The notes: a model not told the origin generated them from the sequence alone. A stretch of 19,101 nt of DNA from Desulfuromonadaceae bacterium GWC2_58_13 (GCA_001825565.1 MHXM01000146.1:13554-32654); one strand, 5' to 3'. Shown: positions 8,447-16,886, counted from the first letter of the stretch. Numbers and translations: made by a program.

Positions 8447-9830
8447 AAATCAGCGTCTTTATCCCTTCGATCATCCGTGGTTCATCGGCATCCTCACCCA
8501 TGACATCCAGGCGAATCAGGGATGGATGTTTTTCAAGCAATCCGGACTGGGTCAGGTATCTCTGCACCTCGGTGTTGCCGGCATTGTTCATCGCGGCGAC
8601 GTGCTCGGCGATGGTAATGCCGATGCGGCTGGCATACTTCAACATTTTTTCCAGTTCGGGCAACGCCTCCTGACCGCTGGAATCCCAGTCGTCGCCATCG
8701 GTGCCATGAAACACGTAAATATTGTAATCCTTGGCCAGGTTCTCCTTGTCGACGATTTCATTGACCATCTTGTAGGCCGCCGCCACCCTGGTGCCGCCCG
8801 CCACCTTGGAGTTGTAGTAGGTATAGAAATCGGGGACTTCTCGGGCTTCGGTATCATGCAGGATAAAACGCGACTCAACCTGCTTCTCATACTGGAACAA
8901 CAGCCAGCTATAAATGAGCACATGCTGAGTGACCACAATGTCGGTGGGTTTGCCAGACATCGACCCCGAGTAGTCGCGCAGGAAAAAAATCATCGCCTGC
9001 GATTCGTAGTCTTTCTCCTTGGAGAGCACCCGGTACACCTTGTCCCTGGGGGTGATAAGCAACCGGGTGGTGTCGATATCGTTGAAGTCGGGGACATTTC
9101 CCAATCCGATATTGGTTTCAAGCACGCTGCGCAGGGTGGCTTTTTTATCGAGTACCTGGCCGAAGCCCCGGTTTTTGTCGGTGAGGTCGTAGGTATAACG
9201 GGACAGGGAGCGCTTCTTTCCCTTCTCTTTCAGGTTGGGCAGCTCGAATTTTTCCGAAAGGATCCGGCCGAGATCGTAAGCACTCGATTCAACCTCGTGT
9301 GCCCCCCCCTCGCCTTGGCCCGCCCCGCCGGTTCCGGCTCCCGGTTCGGGACGCACCGGCTGTTCGCCGATAACCTCCCCTTCTTCACCGTCCCCGGTCC
9401 CGCCGGTGGAATCGCCTTTTTCGGGGGGCTGAAAGGAGGGATCGTGAAGGAACTTCTCTTCGACGGTGGTCGGTACCACCACCACCTTGTCGTCACCGCC
9501 CCGGCCGGGCCGGATCATGCGGCCAACCCGGATCTTGCGGGGAAAGCCGTCCTGTTCCCGCTGTTTGTCCCGTTCGAGCAGTTCATCCAGGGAACGAATA
9601 TTGGTGGTGTACGAGCCCTGTCCCGCCTCCATCTTCTGAATGGCCCAGAGGTCGCTGGCGCCGTACAGCCGGGCAAGGGTATCGTCCAACCGGCCCGCCG
9701 GCCTGACGGTCGGCGGAACCAGACCGTGGTCGCCGTCGGAATTCAGCTCTTGCAGCAGCCGCCGTTCCCGCTCGACGGACAAACCCTGCACCTTGATGCT
9801 GTTGAAAAATGCCTTCAGTCTGGGGTTCAT
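8442..9830 (-). CDS. yeaH: YeaH/YhbH family protein (DUF444) with a von Willebrand-type metal site
   Basis: The 462-residue protein is the standard partner of PrkA. Residues 1-130 hold a basic, partly helical region; about 136-180 is a Gly/Pro/Glu-rich flexible linker; the rest is a von Willebrand factor A-like domain. A MIDAS-type metal site can be read as RDYSGSM (D286, S288, S290), GGT (T347) and HGTDGDDWDS (D378). Such domains bind partner proteins through a divalent metal, which suggests that YeaH presents or recruits substrates for PrkA; this is inference. The ATG at 9830 has GAGGCGACC directly before it and lies 15 bp after the stop of prkA, so the two are tightly coupled. The stop codon comes from the REP-like hairpin, and the protein ends naturally (EGIKTLIS), so little seems to be added or lost. 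Confidence 0.93.
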   Translation of the reverse strand: MNPRLKAFFNSIKVQGLSVERERRLLQELNSDGDHGLVPPTVRPAGRLDDTLARLYGASDLWAIQKMEAGQGSYTTNIRSLDELLERDKQREQDGFPRKIRVGRMIRPGRGGDDKVVVVPTTVEEKFLHDPSFQPPEKGDSTGGTGDGEEGEVIGEQPVRPEPGAGTGGAGQGEGGAHEVESSAYDLGRILSEKFELPNLKEKGKKRSLSRYTYDLTDKNRGFGQVLDKKATLRSVLETNIGLGNVPDFNDIDTTRLLITPRDKVYRVLSKEKDYESQAMIFFLRDYSGSMSGKPTDIVVTQHVLIYSWLLFQYEKQVESRFILHDTEAREVPDFYTYYNSKVAGGTRVAAAYKMVNEIVDKENLAKDYNIYVFHGTDGDDWDSSGQEALPELEKMLKYASRIGITIAEHVAAMNNAGNTEVQRYLTQSGLLEKHPSLIRLDVMGEDADEPRMIEGIKTLIS

Positions 9831-9845
9831 GGTCGCCTCGCCCCT

Positions 9846-11915
9846 CTACCTTTCATCCTCCTGGGAACAGAAATACTCGATGGTTTTCTGGGCACAGGTC
9901 CGACAATAACCGAGCTTGTTCAGCATGGTGTCGATCATGCGGTCGTAGAGTTTCTGGTTTTCCTCGTTGGTTCGGTTGGCGAGAGCCCCGATCAGGCTGC
10001 CGGCGCCGGCGATATCCGACTTGAGCCGCACATCGGTGACCGCCTTGACCAGTTCGAGGTTGTCCATGAAGTCGTAGTTGGGATCGACGGAAATTTTCTG
10101 TCCGTAAATTTTACGCACCGAAGTTCGGAAGGCTTCGCGCTGTTCTTCGGTCTTGAGTCCGAGACGGTCCTCGACGTTCTGCACGTAGCGTTCGTCAATC
10201 TTCATCGCCTTCAGCTCGCCGGTTTGCGGGTCCTTGTACTTCCACATCTTGTCCGGACCGAGATTTTCGGCGTCGATGCCAATGATGGTATTGACATAAT
10301 TCATCACGTCCTTGCGAATCGCAAACGGTTCATCCATGTAGGCGTTGAACATTTCGGTCATTACCCGTTCGCGATACATGCCCCGGGCAATCTTCAGGTC
10401 TTCCAGATACTTGGCCCGGTCGTGGGCATCGGAAACATAGTCGAGAATAACCCGTTCGATGGCATTGAACACATCATAGGCGACCATGCAGCGCCCTTCG
10501 TTGGTCTCTGAACTTTCCACCAGCAACTGGATGGCCCGTCCGAGGTTTCGCTGTCCCAGGCCTTTCTGGCCAAAACGCTTGGTGATATCCGGGTCTTGAT
10601 TGAGCTTGTCGATTACCTCGGCCAGGGCCTTGAGGCTTTTCTCTCCGGCCACTTCGCCGGCGGCCAGTTTCATGGTCTCGACCGGGGTGAGTTTTTCGGA
10701 ATGGGGCAACCGCGACAGGATGACGCCGATCGATGCCGCGTAGTTGAGGTTGGGATCCTGATGCAGATCCTCGCGGGTCAGAGTGGTTTTGGTATCGCTG
10801 CCGATGGCGTAGGCGGTCAGGTGTTTCTGCATCCGATAGTTGGTATTGTGGGAAACGTAGCAGATGCGACAGCGGTCGACGATCGGCGCTTCTTCTTTTT
10901 CGGCCAGAAAGCGGTTGAACTCGGCGTTGTTGCTGGTGGCGATGATCAGCATATCGATCGGCCACTTGTAGCCGTCGATCTCGATCACCCGGTTCTGGAT
11001 CACCCCGAGATAGACCTGAACCAGGTCTTTCTTGTTTTTGTAGATCTCGTCCGAGAAATGGATGCCGCCGCCGGCCACCCGGGCCAGAGCCCCCCGCCGC
11101 AGATCGAACCGGTAGGGGTTGTTGGTGTCGGTGATGTGCAGCAGGCGCTGGATCGACTCTTCCCCGAGCAGATCGACGGCGCTCGAGGTGATTTTGTCCT
11201 TGGCTGCATACTTGCCGGTCACCGTCCCCAGGCTTTCGGTCAACGGCACCGGTACGATTTTAATCAGCTTGAGGGTCTCGTCCATATCGCCGCCGGTGAA
11301 AACCCGCAGGTCATTCCAGATGTAGGCGCTGCAGGCCCCCAAGGGTCGATAATCAAGGTAGAGCCGGTCGATGTCCTTATCGGAAAAGCCTTGTTTGCCG
11401 AGAAACAACCGGTTTTCATCCGGGCTGTCGAAAAGGTTCATCGCCAGGATCATCGGGTCTTCGTAGGTCTGCGATTCGATAACGCCGATCCGTCCGTAGC
11501 TGCCGATTTTTTCGAGTCCGGTAAACTGGAAAGTGTACTTGCAGTTCTCCGGCCGGGACAGGAAACCGCGGTACTTGCCGCAGAGAAACTCGACGAAAAA
11601 GGTTTTGCCGTTGCCGGGTTCGCCAACCAGGACGTAGGCCATTTCCTTGGAGGATCCCCCCTCGGAGGCATCCTTGACAAAGGAGACGAAACTGTTGATC
11701 TCGTCGTACATGCCAATGACATGCTTGCGCCCCGTTCGAAAAATCTTGAAGTCATAGGTGGTCTTGCCGTTGACCACGACCTTCTCGATATCCTCTTCGA
11801 GGATCATCCGGGCCACACTCTGGAAGGCGTTTTCAAAACACCGTTTACCCTCCTTGACCATCTGCATGTGATGGAGGAGAGTTCCGTTGTCTTTACCTGA
11901 TTTTCGGTTTGTCAT
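9846..11915 (-). CDS. prkA: PrkA-type AAA protein kinase (first gene of the operon)
   Basis: The 689-residue protein has a PrkA AAA core with Walker A GEPGNGKT (98-105), a Walker B region GGGIHFSDEIYKNKKDL (D289, E290), sensor 1 IIATSNNAEF, and the DR.......N.R block that follows it, then the PrkA C-terminal domain with RYVQNVEDRLGL. It carries CRICYVSH (C349, C352, H356) and a second Cys group at the C terminus (CRTC, C671/C674, then C683). The family acts in stress adaptation and sporulation; kinase activity has been reported, and also proteolysis. Frame and ATG extend upstream to 11999, but that ATG lies inside the promoter -10 element; the ATG at 11915 has GGGGGA nine bases before it and is chosen (11924 is possible). 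It heads prkA-yeaH-spoVR-prkA2. Confidence 0.92.
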   Translation of the reverse strand: MTNRKSGKDNGTLLHHMQMVKEGKRCFENAFQSVARMILEEDIEKVVVNGKTTYDFKIFRTGRKHVIGMYDEINSFVSFVKDASEGGSSKEMAYVLVGEPGNGKTFFVEFLCGKYRGFLSRPENCKYTFQFTGLEKIGSYGRIGVIESQTYEDPMILAMNLFDSPDENRLFLGKQGFSDKDIDRLYLDYRPLGACSAYIWNDLRVFTGGDMDETLKLIKIVPVPLTESLGTVTGKYAAKDKITSSAVDLLGEESIQRLLHITDTNNPYRFDLRRGALARVAGGGIHFSDEIYKNKKDLVQVYLGVIQNRVIEIDGYKWPIDMLIIATSNNAEFNRFLAEKEEAPIVDRCRICYVSHNTNYRMQKHLTAYAIGSDTKTTLTREDLHQDPNLNYAASIGVILSRLPHSEKLTPVETMKLAAGEVAGEKSLKALAEVIDKLNQDPDITKRFGQKGLGQRNLGRAIQLLVESSETNEGRCMVAYDVFNAIERVILDYVSDAHDRAKYLEDLKIARGMYRERVMTEMFNAYMDEPFAIRKDVMNYVNTIIGIDAENLGPDKMWKYKDPQTGELKAMKIDERYVQNVEDRLGLKTEEQREAFRTSVRKIYGQKISVDPNYDFMDNLELVKAVTDVRLKSDIAGAGSLIGALANRTNEENQKLYDRMIDTMLNKLGYCRTCAQKTIEYFCSQEDER

Positions 11916-11998
11916 TTTGTCCATCCCCCGTAGCTCAGTTCGACACCTCAGAAAAGATACAAACACCCGAAGATCCCCCCGGATGTCCATTTTCCCCA

Positions 11999-12007
11999 AT
12001 TATACCA
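11999..12007 (-). promoter_or_regulatory. Extended -10 promoter of the prkA operon
   Basis: The minus strand reads TGGTATAAT (12007 to 11999), a perfect -10 hexamer with the TGn extension. No good -35 lies 16-18 bases upstream, as expected for extended -10 promoters, and the upstream stretch (12010-12050) is A/T-rich, like an UP element. Transcription would start near 11992, giving a leader of about 77 bases before the ATG at 11915. The stretch 12008-12107 otherwise shows no gene. Confidence 0.7.
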
Positions 12008-12107
12008 CAGAGCAATTTATGTTTTAGAAATAGGGGTTTTTAATTTTCTGATCAAAAATCGGAAACTGGCGGAACCGAATAGCGGTCGCTAACCAAACCA
12101 CGGAGAT

Positions 12108-12163
12108 AAAAAAGGAGGGGAGGTGAAACGGCCAGCCCGTTGACCGGCTGGCCGTTTCACCTC
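12108..12163 (-). terminator. Intrinsic terminator of the outer-membrane channel-like gene
   Basis: A perfect 18-bp stem (12120-12137 with 12146-12163; GAGGTGAAACGGCCAGCC and its complement) closes an eight-base loop, starting 17 bases after the gene's stop. On the minus strand six T residues (12113-12108) follow after a six-base CCCTCC spacer. The spacer is longer than ideal, but the long GC-rich stem makes termination likely and insulates the prkA promoter downstream. Confidence 0.65.
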
Positions 12164-12179
12164 GGACAGGCGGAAAAAC

Positions 12180-13079
12180 TCACAGGTGCCAGACAAAACG
12201 CAGGTTGTAGCGCTCGCCTTCGGGACGGTGTTCCGCGGAGCTTTCCTTGTAGGCATTGAGAAACAGGTGCATATCCTGGTTGATGTGCCAGACGGCGCCG
12301 GGACCAATGGCAAAAACCCGTTCGTCGTCGTCGATGGAACTGCCGTCGACCCTGGTGTGGGTCAGTTGATCGAAGAAATAACCATTGACCCCGATCCGCA
12401 GGGTTTTCGGAACCACTTCGACCGCTGCGGTAAAATTGCCATGCCAGGCCTGACCCGGCTGGATGTATCGGGCGCCGCCATCCTCGTTCTTGTCGTTCCA
12501 GAGATAGTGGAGACGCCAGGATGCGGTGACTTTCGGCCCGATGAAGACCGTGGCCGCCCAGTAGGGATTGAAGGAGAAATGGTTGCTGCCGGGATTGAGC
12601 GCCTGGTCCTCGTCGTATTTTCCGGTCGGCCAGATGGTCTGCAATTCGATGCGGTTGAGCATGAGCGGGCCCTGCGATCCCATGATCGGGTCCCACTGCA
12701 GGAAAGGACCGACCAGCAGGTCGCCGAAGCCCGAATCGGTTTCCGGCAGGGGATCGCTGTCGATGAACACCACCGGCAGCATCGCATTGAGGCCCCAGCG
12801 GGCGCCGGGAAGAATTTCCGTGTTGGACTGATAGATGACCTGGGTGAGGCTGACCGTGACATCCACTTCGGCGTCGGGGATCGGCAGGTCGGCCAGTTTA
12901 TCGGCGGTGTAATATTGCAGGTATTCGGTGAGATACAGACCGGGGCCGGCCGGGGGGCCGCCGTCCAGAAAGCTGGTGAAGCCGAGGTTGACCGAGGGTT
13001 GGTTGAAAGCGGCCGCCGGTCCCGCCAGCAGGCAGACACTCAGCAGGCAGAGGCTCCAGGAAGTACGAAAACGACGCAT
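12180..13079 (-). CDS. Outer-membrane beta-barrel protein, phenol MetA-degradation/SphA-like transporter family
   Basis: The 299-residue product begins with a clear Sec signal peptide (MRRFRTSWSLCLLSVCLLAGPAAA, cut near 24, described here in parts: basic start, hydrophobic core, AAA site). The mature part shows alternating beta-strand pattern and the landmarks of the 'putative MetA-pathway of phenol degradation' family: NRIELQTIWPTGKYD, then NPGSNHFSFNPYWAATVF, and YLWNDKNEDGGARYIQPGQAWHGNF, ending in aromatic-rich RYNLRFVWHL as outer-membrane barrels do. Members are presumed channels for hydrophobic or aromatic compounds; the substrate cannot be read from sequence. The start at 13079 is chosen over 13112 because AAGGAG sits six bases before it and the signal peptide begins there. 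It has its own candidate promoter and terminator, so it is probably monocistronic. Confidence 0.82.
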   Translation of the reverse strand: MRRFRTSWSLCLLSVCLLAGPAAAFNQPSVNLGFTSFLDGGPPAGPGLYLTEYLQYYTADKLADLPIPDAEVDVTVSLTQVIYQSNTEILPGARWGLNAMLPVVFIDSDPLPETDSGFGDLLVGPFLQWDPIMGSQGPLMLNRIELQTIWPTGKYDEDQALNPGSNHFSFNPYWAATVFIGPKVTASWRLHYLWNDKNEDGGARYIQPGQAWHGNFTAAVEVVPKTLRIGVNGYFFDQLTHTRVDGSSIDDDERVFAIGPGAVWHINQDMHLFLNAYKESSAEHRPEGERYNLRFVWHL

Positions 13080-13126
13080 GACTCTCTCCTTGCAGGCGAT
13101 AAAAACAATCACTCATTAGCCTGCAT

Positions 13127-13156
13127 ATAATCGTCAAGAGCGCGCCGTTTTGTCAA
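13127..13156 (-). promoter_or_regulatory. Candidate promoter of the outer-membrane channel-like gene
   Basis: A perfect -35 TTGACA (13156-13151) is followed after 18 bases by GATTAT (13132-13127), four of six matches to the -10 consensus. The expected start near 13120 gives a leader of about 40 bases. The weak -10 keeps confidence low. Confidence 0.4.
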
Positions 13157-13183
13157 GGGAATACGTACCCGAGCCAGCGGTCG

Positions 13184-15169
13184 TCAGGTCGTCCGGACAG
13201 ACTCCGCCCGCGGATCGATGGGATGATTGTTCAAGGACTCATGAATCCGACGCCAGCGTTTTTCGACTCGCAGCATCCCGGCGACAATCGCCGGGTCGAA
13301 CTGGACGCCGCTGCGCTCACGGATGATCGCGACGGCTTCGTCGTGGCTGACCGACGGTTTGTAAACCCTCCGGCTCACCAGAGCGTCATACACGTCGACT
13401 ACGGCCATCAGCCGACCGGCGAGAGGGATTTCCATCCCCTTGAGCCCCTCGGGATAGCCTGCGCCGTTCCACCACTCATGATGGCAATAGACGATATCCT
13501 TGGCCATCTGCAGGGCCAGGGTTCCGGAAACTCCGGCCCGCGCTTCCGCCTCGACGATCACCTGCCGCCCGTAAATCGTATGTTTCTTGATTTCTTCGAA
13601 TTCAGCCTCGGTCAGCCGCCCCGGCTTGAGCAGCAGGACATCCGGCACGCCGACCTTGCCGATATCGTGCAAGGAGGCCAGCCGGTAAAGCAGGTCAATG
13701 GTTTCCGGGGTCAGGATTTTGCTGAAAGCGGGATCGCCATGCAACTCTTCGGCAAGCAGTTGGAGATATTTCTGCGTCCGCAGGATATGTTCACCCGTTT
13801 CGATATCGCGAATGCTGGCCAGCGAGCATAAGGATTGCATCATGAAGTTCTGCATGAACTCCGTCTGTTCCTCCTGCTCTTCGGCATGCTGCTTCTGGTA
13901 CCGGAAACTCAGCAGCGTAGTCATCGGGGAAACGGCGCAGAGCAGCAGCAGGGGCACCACCGGCGACAGGAACACACCCTGCGCCTCCAACAGCCAGCCC
14001 GCTCCCGCCCAAAGCCCCCAACCGGACAAAGCGAGAACTCCCAGGCCAACCAGTGGTGAAACCCAGGCCAGCAGTGGTGGAAGCACGAGGCCGCCAATCA
14101 TCAGCAGAAGCACGTCGGCGCCGGACGCCCAGCCGGGAACGTGCAGATAATCCCCTTGCAACAGATTGGCGGCCACCCAGGCGTGGGCATCCACCCCTTT
14201 GAAAGAATCGCCCAAGGGAGAAATCAAGCGGCTGTCCAACCCCGTTGCGGAGGCACCCAGAAAAACAATTTTGTCGCGAAGGAGAGGAGAAGGCTCCCGG
14301 CTCTCCAATATCCCGGCAGCGGAGACCCGCCATCGCGAATCCTTCACCTCAGGGAAATTGATCAAAAAGTTGCCCTGGGCATCCACCGGAATGCGACGAC
14401 CATTCCAGATCAGGAAAAGATCGCCACGAGCATCGGTCAACACGTGAACGGCCGGGGAAATCCCCCGCAACAGCGTCGCCAGGGCCAGTCCGGGATAAAC
14501 CTTCCGATGGTGGGTCATGATCAGGGGGATGCGGCGGAAGACCCCGTCGCGGTCGGCGCTGGCGTTGAGGAAGCCGGCGGCTGAAACCGACTGGACGAAC
14601 TCGGGCAGAGGGACCAGCGCCCCCGGGGCCTGGAACAGGGACGGTGACGGGGAGGCGATGTTGAGCGCGGGCAGCCCCGCCATGGTCAAGTCGGTAGCGG
14701 CGGATTCTTCGAATCGCAACTTGAAACCCAGCACAAACGGCCCGAGCCGAAGGACTTCGGCCAGGGCCGCATCGGGAGTTACGAACACCGGCGTCCGTAA
14801 CTCCTCGGCCAATTGACTCCGCAGCGGCGGCGGCAGGGCATCGGCACGGCTGCGATCGGGCTCGGTAAACAGAATATCCACCCCCACCGCTTTGGGCCCT
14901 GCCTGGCGTATCCGCTCAAGCAGGAGTGCCACCAGGGAACGGGGCCAGGGCCACTGACCGTAGCGCTGCAAGCTGCCATCGTCGATGTCGACCACAACCA
15001 CCCGCGGCACTTCGGTTCCCGCAACACCTTGCCCCAGGAGGTGATCATAAACCCTGCGGTCAACATCCTGGAGCAGCAACGGTCTCCAGATCGAGAGGAC
15101 AACCGCCGACAGCGTCAGCAGGATACCCGCGACGACAATCATGACCCGGGTGCGATGGAGATCTTTCAT
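13184..15169 (-). CDS. CHASE2 sensor - transmembrane - HD-GYP c-di-GMP phosphodiesterase
   Basis: The 661-residue membrane protein has an N-terminal helix (9-28), a periplasmic CHASE2 domain (about 35-345, with VVVVDIDDGSLQRYGQWPWPRSL, VGVDILFTEPD and IVFLGASATGLDSRLISPLG), a hydrophobic block of about three helices (350-420), a short acidic coil (425-445), and a C-terminal HD-GYP domain (about 448-640). Catalytic landmarks are intact: LHDIGKVGVPD (H501, D502), H530, HHEWWNGAGYPEGLKG (from H563) and DVYDAL. HD-GYP domains hydrolyse cyclic di-GMP to pGpG or GMP, so the protein should lower c-di-GMP on a periplasmic signal. It is the last gene after the FecR and OmpA-type genes, 21 bp from the latter, and its weak ribosome site suggests coupling. 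CHASE2 ligands are unknown. Confidence 0.92.
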   Translation of the reverse strand: MKDLHRTRVMIVVAGILLTLSAVVLSIWRPLLLQDVDRRVYDHLLGQGVAGTEVPRVVVVDIDDGSLQRYGQWPWPRSLVALLLERIRQAGPKAVGVDILFTEPDRSRADALPPPLRSQLAEELRTPVFVTPDAALAEVLRLGPFVLGFKLRFEESAATDLTMAGLPALNIASPSPSLFQAPGALVPLPEFVQSVSAAGFLNASADRDGVFRRIPLIMTHHRKVYPGLALATLLRGISPAVHVLTDARGDLFLIWNGRRIPVDAQGNFLINFPEVKDSRWRVSAAGILESREPSPLLRDKIVFLGASATGLDSRLISPLGDSFKGVDAHAWVAANLLQGDYLHVPGWASGADVLLLMIGGLVLPPLLAWVSPLVGLGVLALSGWGLWAGAGWLLEAQGVFLSPVVPLLLLCAVSPMTTLLSFRYQKQHAEEQEEQTEFMQNFMMQSLCSLASIRDIETGEHILRTQKYLQLLAEELHGDPAFSKILTPETIDLLYRLASLHDIGKVGVPDVLLLKPGRLTEAEFEEIKKHTIYGRQVIVEAEARAGVSGTLALQMAKDIVYCHHEWWNGAGYPEGLKGMEIPLAGRLMAVVDVYDALVSRRVYKPSVSHDEAVAIIRERSGVQFDPAIVAGMLRVEKRWRRIHESLNNHPIDPRAESVRTT

Positions 15170-15190
15170 ACTCAGCGTTTCCGTCTGAAA

Positions 15191-15796
15191 TCAGCGGACG
15201 GTGATTTCGACCCGCCGATTGCGCGGCTCGAACACCTCATCGCCGGTAGCGATCAGCAAATTGCGCTCACCGTGGGAACTGATTTCGAGAATCGTCGCAT
15301 CGATGCCGGCCTCGACCAGTTGACGGGCAATGATTTCGGCCCGTTCCTGCGACAAGCGGATATTGTAGTCGTTGGGACCAACCGTATCGGTATGTCCAAC
15401 CACGCTGGTGTCCACCGATTGCCGCGCATGAATGGCCTCGATAACCGCGGGCATCCGAGCCCGGGATGCTTCGGTCAGATCGGAGGAATCTTCTTTGAAA
15501 TACAGGATAAAGTGGAGCGGACGTTGCGGCTGAACGGCGAGAACATCCCCGAACAAAATTTCAACCTGCTCGGCGGATGTAATCCGGGGCGTCCGGGGCG
15601 CCTCCTCGGCACTGTCCATGCCCGTCATCTGCCAGGCCTGGTCAAGAACCTGCCCCCCCTGCGGATTGGTTACCGAAACACGGCCGACAGATCCGTCCTC
15701 TTCCGGAAGCAGCACGAACAGGTGTTTCGGCTGGCCGCAGCCGGACAGTATCCCGATCGACAACGCTCCCGCAACATACAGACGCCAGAATTTCAT
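15191..15796 (-). CDS. OmpA-family peptidoglycan-binding lipoprotein
   Basis: The 201-residue product has a lipoprotein signal peptide with lipobox LSGC (Cys20, followed by Gly, so outer-membrane sorting is expected) and a C-terminal OmpA-like domain (about 95-200): LHFILYFKEDSSDLT, VVGHTDTVGPNDYNIRLSQERA and NRRVEITVR. The Asp of HTDTVG and the Arg of SQERA correspond to the residues that grip diaminopimelate in peptidoglycan. Between them lies a segment of about 70 residues without a recognised domain. ATG at 15796 has GGAGGG five to six bases before it, so the longer frame to 15826 is rejected. It sits between the FecR-domain gene (26 bp gap) and the CHASE2-HD-GYP gene, which suggests an anchor or ligand on the cell-wall side for that sensor. 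Confidence 0.9.
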   Translation of the reverse strand: MKFWRLYVAGALSIGILSGCGQPKHLFVLLPEEDGSVGRVSVTNPQGGQVLDQAWQMTGMDSAEEAPRTPRITSAEQVEILFGDVLAVQPQRPLHFILYFKEDSSDLTEASRARMPAVIEAIHARQSVDTSVVGHTDTVGPNDYNIRLSQERAEIIARQLVEAGIDATILEISSHGERNLLIATGDEVFEPRNRRVEITVR

Positions 15797-15822
15797 GCAC
15801 CCTCCTGCACCCTTCAGCGGAA

Positions 15823-16263
15823 TCACCCTTCGATCCGGATCAAAAAACGGGTACCGCGCACGCCTACCGTCCCCACCGGCGTTTCCACCCGCACCGCATC
15901 CGGCGCCAGTTTGGCAATCTGCCCCGAGAGAAAGGCGGCCACTCCTCGTATCATGTGCAGAACCAGGCCGAAACGACCGGCCCCCGGAGCAAAGGCAAAC
16001 TGCTCGATAGCCATCTCGGTATCGCCCCCCAGCGACAGCAGGGTATCATCGCGAAAAATCACCCCGATCCGTCCGTTTTCTCCGGTTCTGAGCACATCGC
16101 CACGCAACAGGCGAATTCCCGGGCGAGCCTCAAGCAGGCCACCGTCCCGAACGACCACCGCGCTTCCCTCCACGGTCTTGATGCTGCCGACGATTTCCTC
16201 CGCTGCCAGCGTCGCAACGGGAAACAGGACCAGCATTCCCAGCAGTAAACGCAACCAAACCAT
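15823..16263 (-). CDS. Secreted FecR-domain protein
   Basis: The 146-residue product begins with a Sec signal peptide (cut near ATLAA, residue 21) and continues as one FecR domain: GSIKTVEGSAVVVRDGG....PG..L..GDVLRTGENGRIGVIFRDDTLLSLGGDTEM, and at the end VETPVGTVGVRGTRFLI. This periplasmic domain occurs in anti-sigma regulators, but also in stand-alone proteins lying beside CHASE2-containing cyclases and phosphodiesterases, as here. It lacks the cytoplasmic anti-sigma part and any sigma factor is absent nearby, so a role in sensing or in binding the CHASE2 protein is more likely than sigma control. ATG at 16263 is preceded by GGGGAGGG at good spacing. It is the first gene of the three-gene signalling operon. 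Confidence 0.87.
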   Translation of the reverse strand: MVWLRLLLGMLVLFPVATLAAEEIVGSIKTVEGSAVVVRDGGLLEARPGIRLLRGDVLRTGENGRIGVIFRDDTLLSLGGDTEMAIEQFAFAPGAGRFGLVLHMIRGVAAFLSGQIAKLAPDAVRVETPVGTVGVRGTRFLIRIEG

Positions 16264-16362
16264 AAAACCCTCCCCTGATGTTGCCGAAACCGAATAGAAA
16301 GCGTCAGCCGGGATAAAGTCTAGCATACCGTGTTGGTTTTTTTGGATATGGCGAAGGTGAGG

Positions 16363-16382
16363 AAAAAGGCGGCCCGGCGGGC
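16363..16382 (-). terminator. Weak terminator-like hairpin after the response-regulator gene
   Basis: Just past the stop on the minus strand, GCCC (16382-16379) can pair with GGGC (16375-16372), followed by CGCC and five T residues (16367-16363). The stem is only four pairs, so this is a tentative call. Confidence 0.3.
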
Positions 16383-16386
16383 AAGA

Positions 16387-16782
16387 TTACATCTCGGCCA
16401 CTTTGGCGATACATTTTTCCTGGAGGGAATTGAAGATCATGTCAAGTACGGCTTTCTGCCGTATTTCATGTTTATTGAGAACCGCCAGACAGCTCCCCAT
16501 CGGAAACCGCTTGTGCAGGTATTCGGCGTCACGGCCGGAGAGGATGATAATACGGCTGCGGCGAACCCCTTTATCAACCGCATAAGTAAGCAATTTACCA
16601 CCGTCGAGAGCCGGCATTTCGAGATCGAGCAGAAGCAGCGAAAGGTCGGCGTCGATAGCGGCAAGCCCACGAACCGGATCAAGACAGGTGGTAAATTCCA
16701 GCGAGGGATAACGCTCGCTCACATATCTTTCGATATAATCGAGAAACGCCCGATCGTCATCGATCATCAGTACTTTCTGCAT
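16387..16782 (-). CDS. Stand-alone response-regulator receiver protein
   Basis: The 131-residue product is a single receiver (CheY-like) domain with no output domain. Its acidic pocket is D8-D9-D10 (VLMIDDDRAF), the phosphoacceptor is D53 in LLLLDLEMPALDGG, the switch Ser is S82 (IILSGRD) and the conserved Lys is K104 (VLNKHE). After the receiver there is a short helical tail of about 20 residues. No histidine kinase is in the window, so its partner is unknown; it may signal through protein contacts. The start at 16782 has AGGACGG at loose spacing and starts exactly at the first beta strand; the ATG at 16842 would leave only about ten bases after the predicted transcription start and adds 20 residues without receiver character. 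Confidence 0.88.
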   Translation of the reverse strand: MQKVLMIDDDRAFLDYIERYVSERYPSLEFTTCLDPVRGLAAIDADLSLLLLDLEMPALDGGKLLTYAVDKGVRRSRIIILSGRDAEYLHKRFPMGSCLAVLNKHEIRQKAVLDMIFNSLQEKCIAKVAEM

Positions 16783-16858
16783 CAAAACCGTCCTGTTGCG
16801 CGATACTTCAATCCCCCCGGGAAGCGATACGCGGGCAGGCATTCAAGGAGGTAAGAAA

Positions 16859-16886
16859 ATTAGACTCTGCAAATAGCGGCTGTCAA
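16859..16886 (-). promoter_or_regulatory. Sigma-70 promoter of the response-regulator gene
   Basis: Perfect -35 TTGACA (16886-16881), a 16-base spacer, and -10 TCTAAT (16864-16859, five of six). Start expected near 16852, giving a leader of about 70 bases before the ATG at 16782. Confidence 0.65.

Noticed and set aside
9291..9417. Low-complexity Gly/Pro/Glu stretch in yeaH as possible repeat insertion
   Set aside because: It is in frame, has no exact repeat unit, and a flexible linker at this place is normal for YeaH/YhbH proteins.
10596..11900. Open frame of 434 codons opposite prkA, and a similar one at 5555-6634 opposite prkA2
   Set aside because: Same antisense codon-bias effect; both lie wholly inside genes with intact AAA motifs.
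13463..13483. Asn instead of Asp in the HD-GYP motif (HHEWWNGAGYP)
   Set aside because: N at this place is common in HD-GYP proteins and the metal-binding His and Asp residues are intact, so loss of activity is not implied.
16264..16362. TATGCT as a -10 element for the FecR operon
   Set aside because: Only four of six matches and no acceptable -35 at 16-18 bases; the operon promoter could not be located with confidence.
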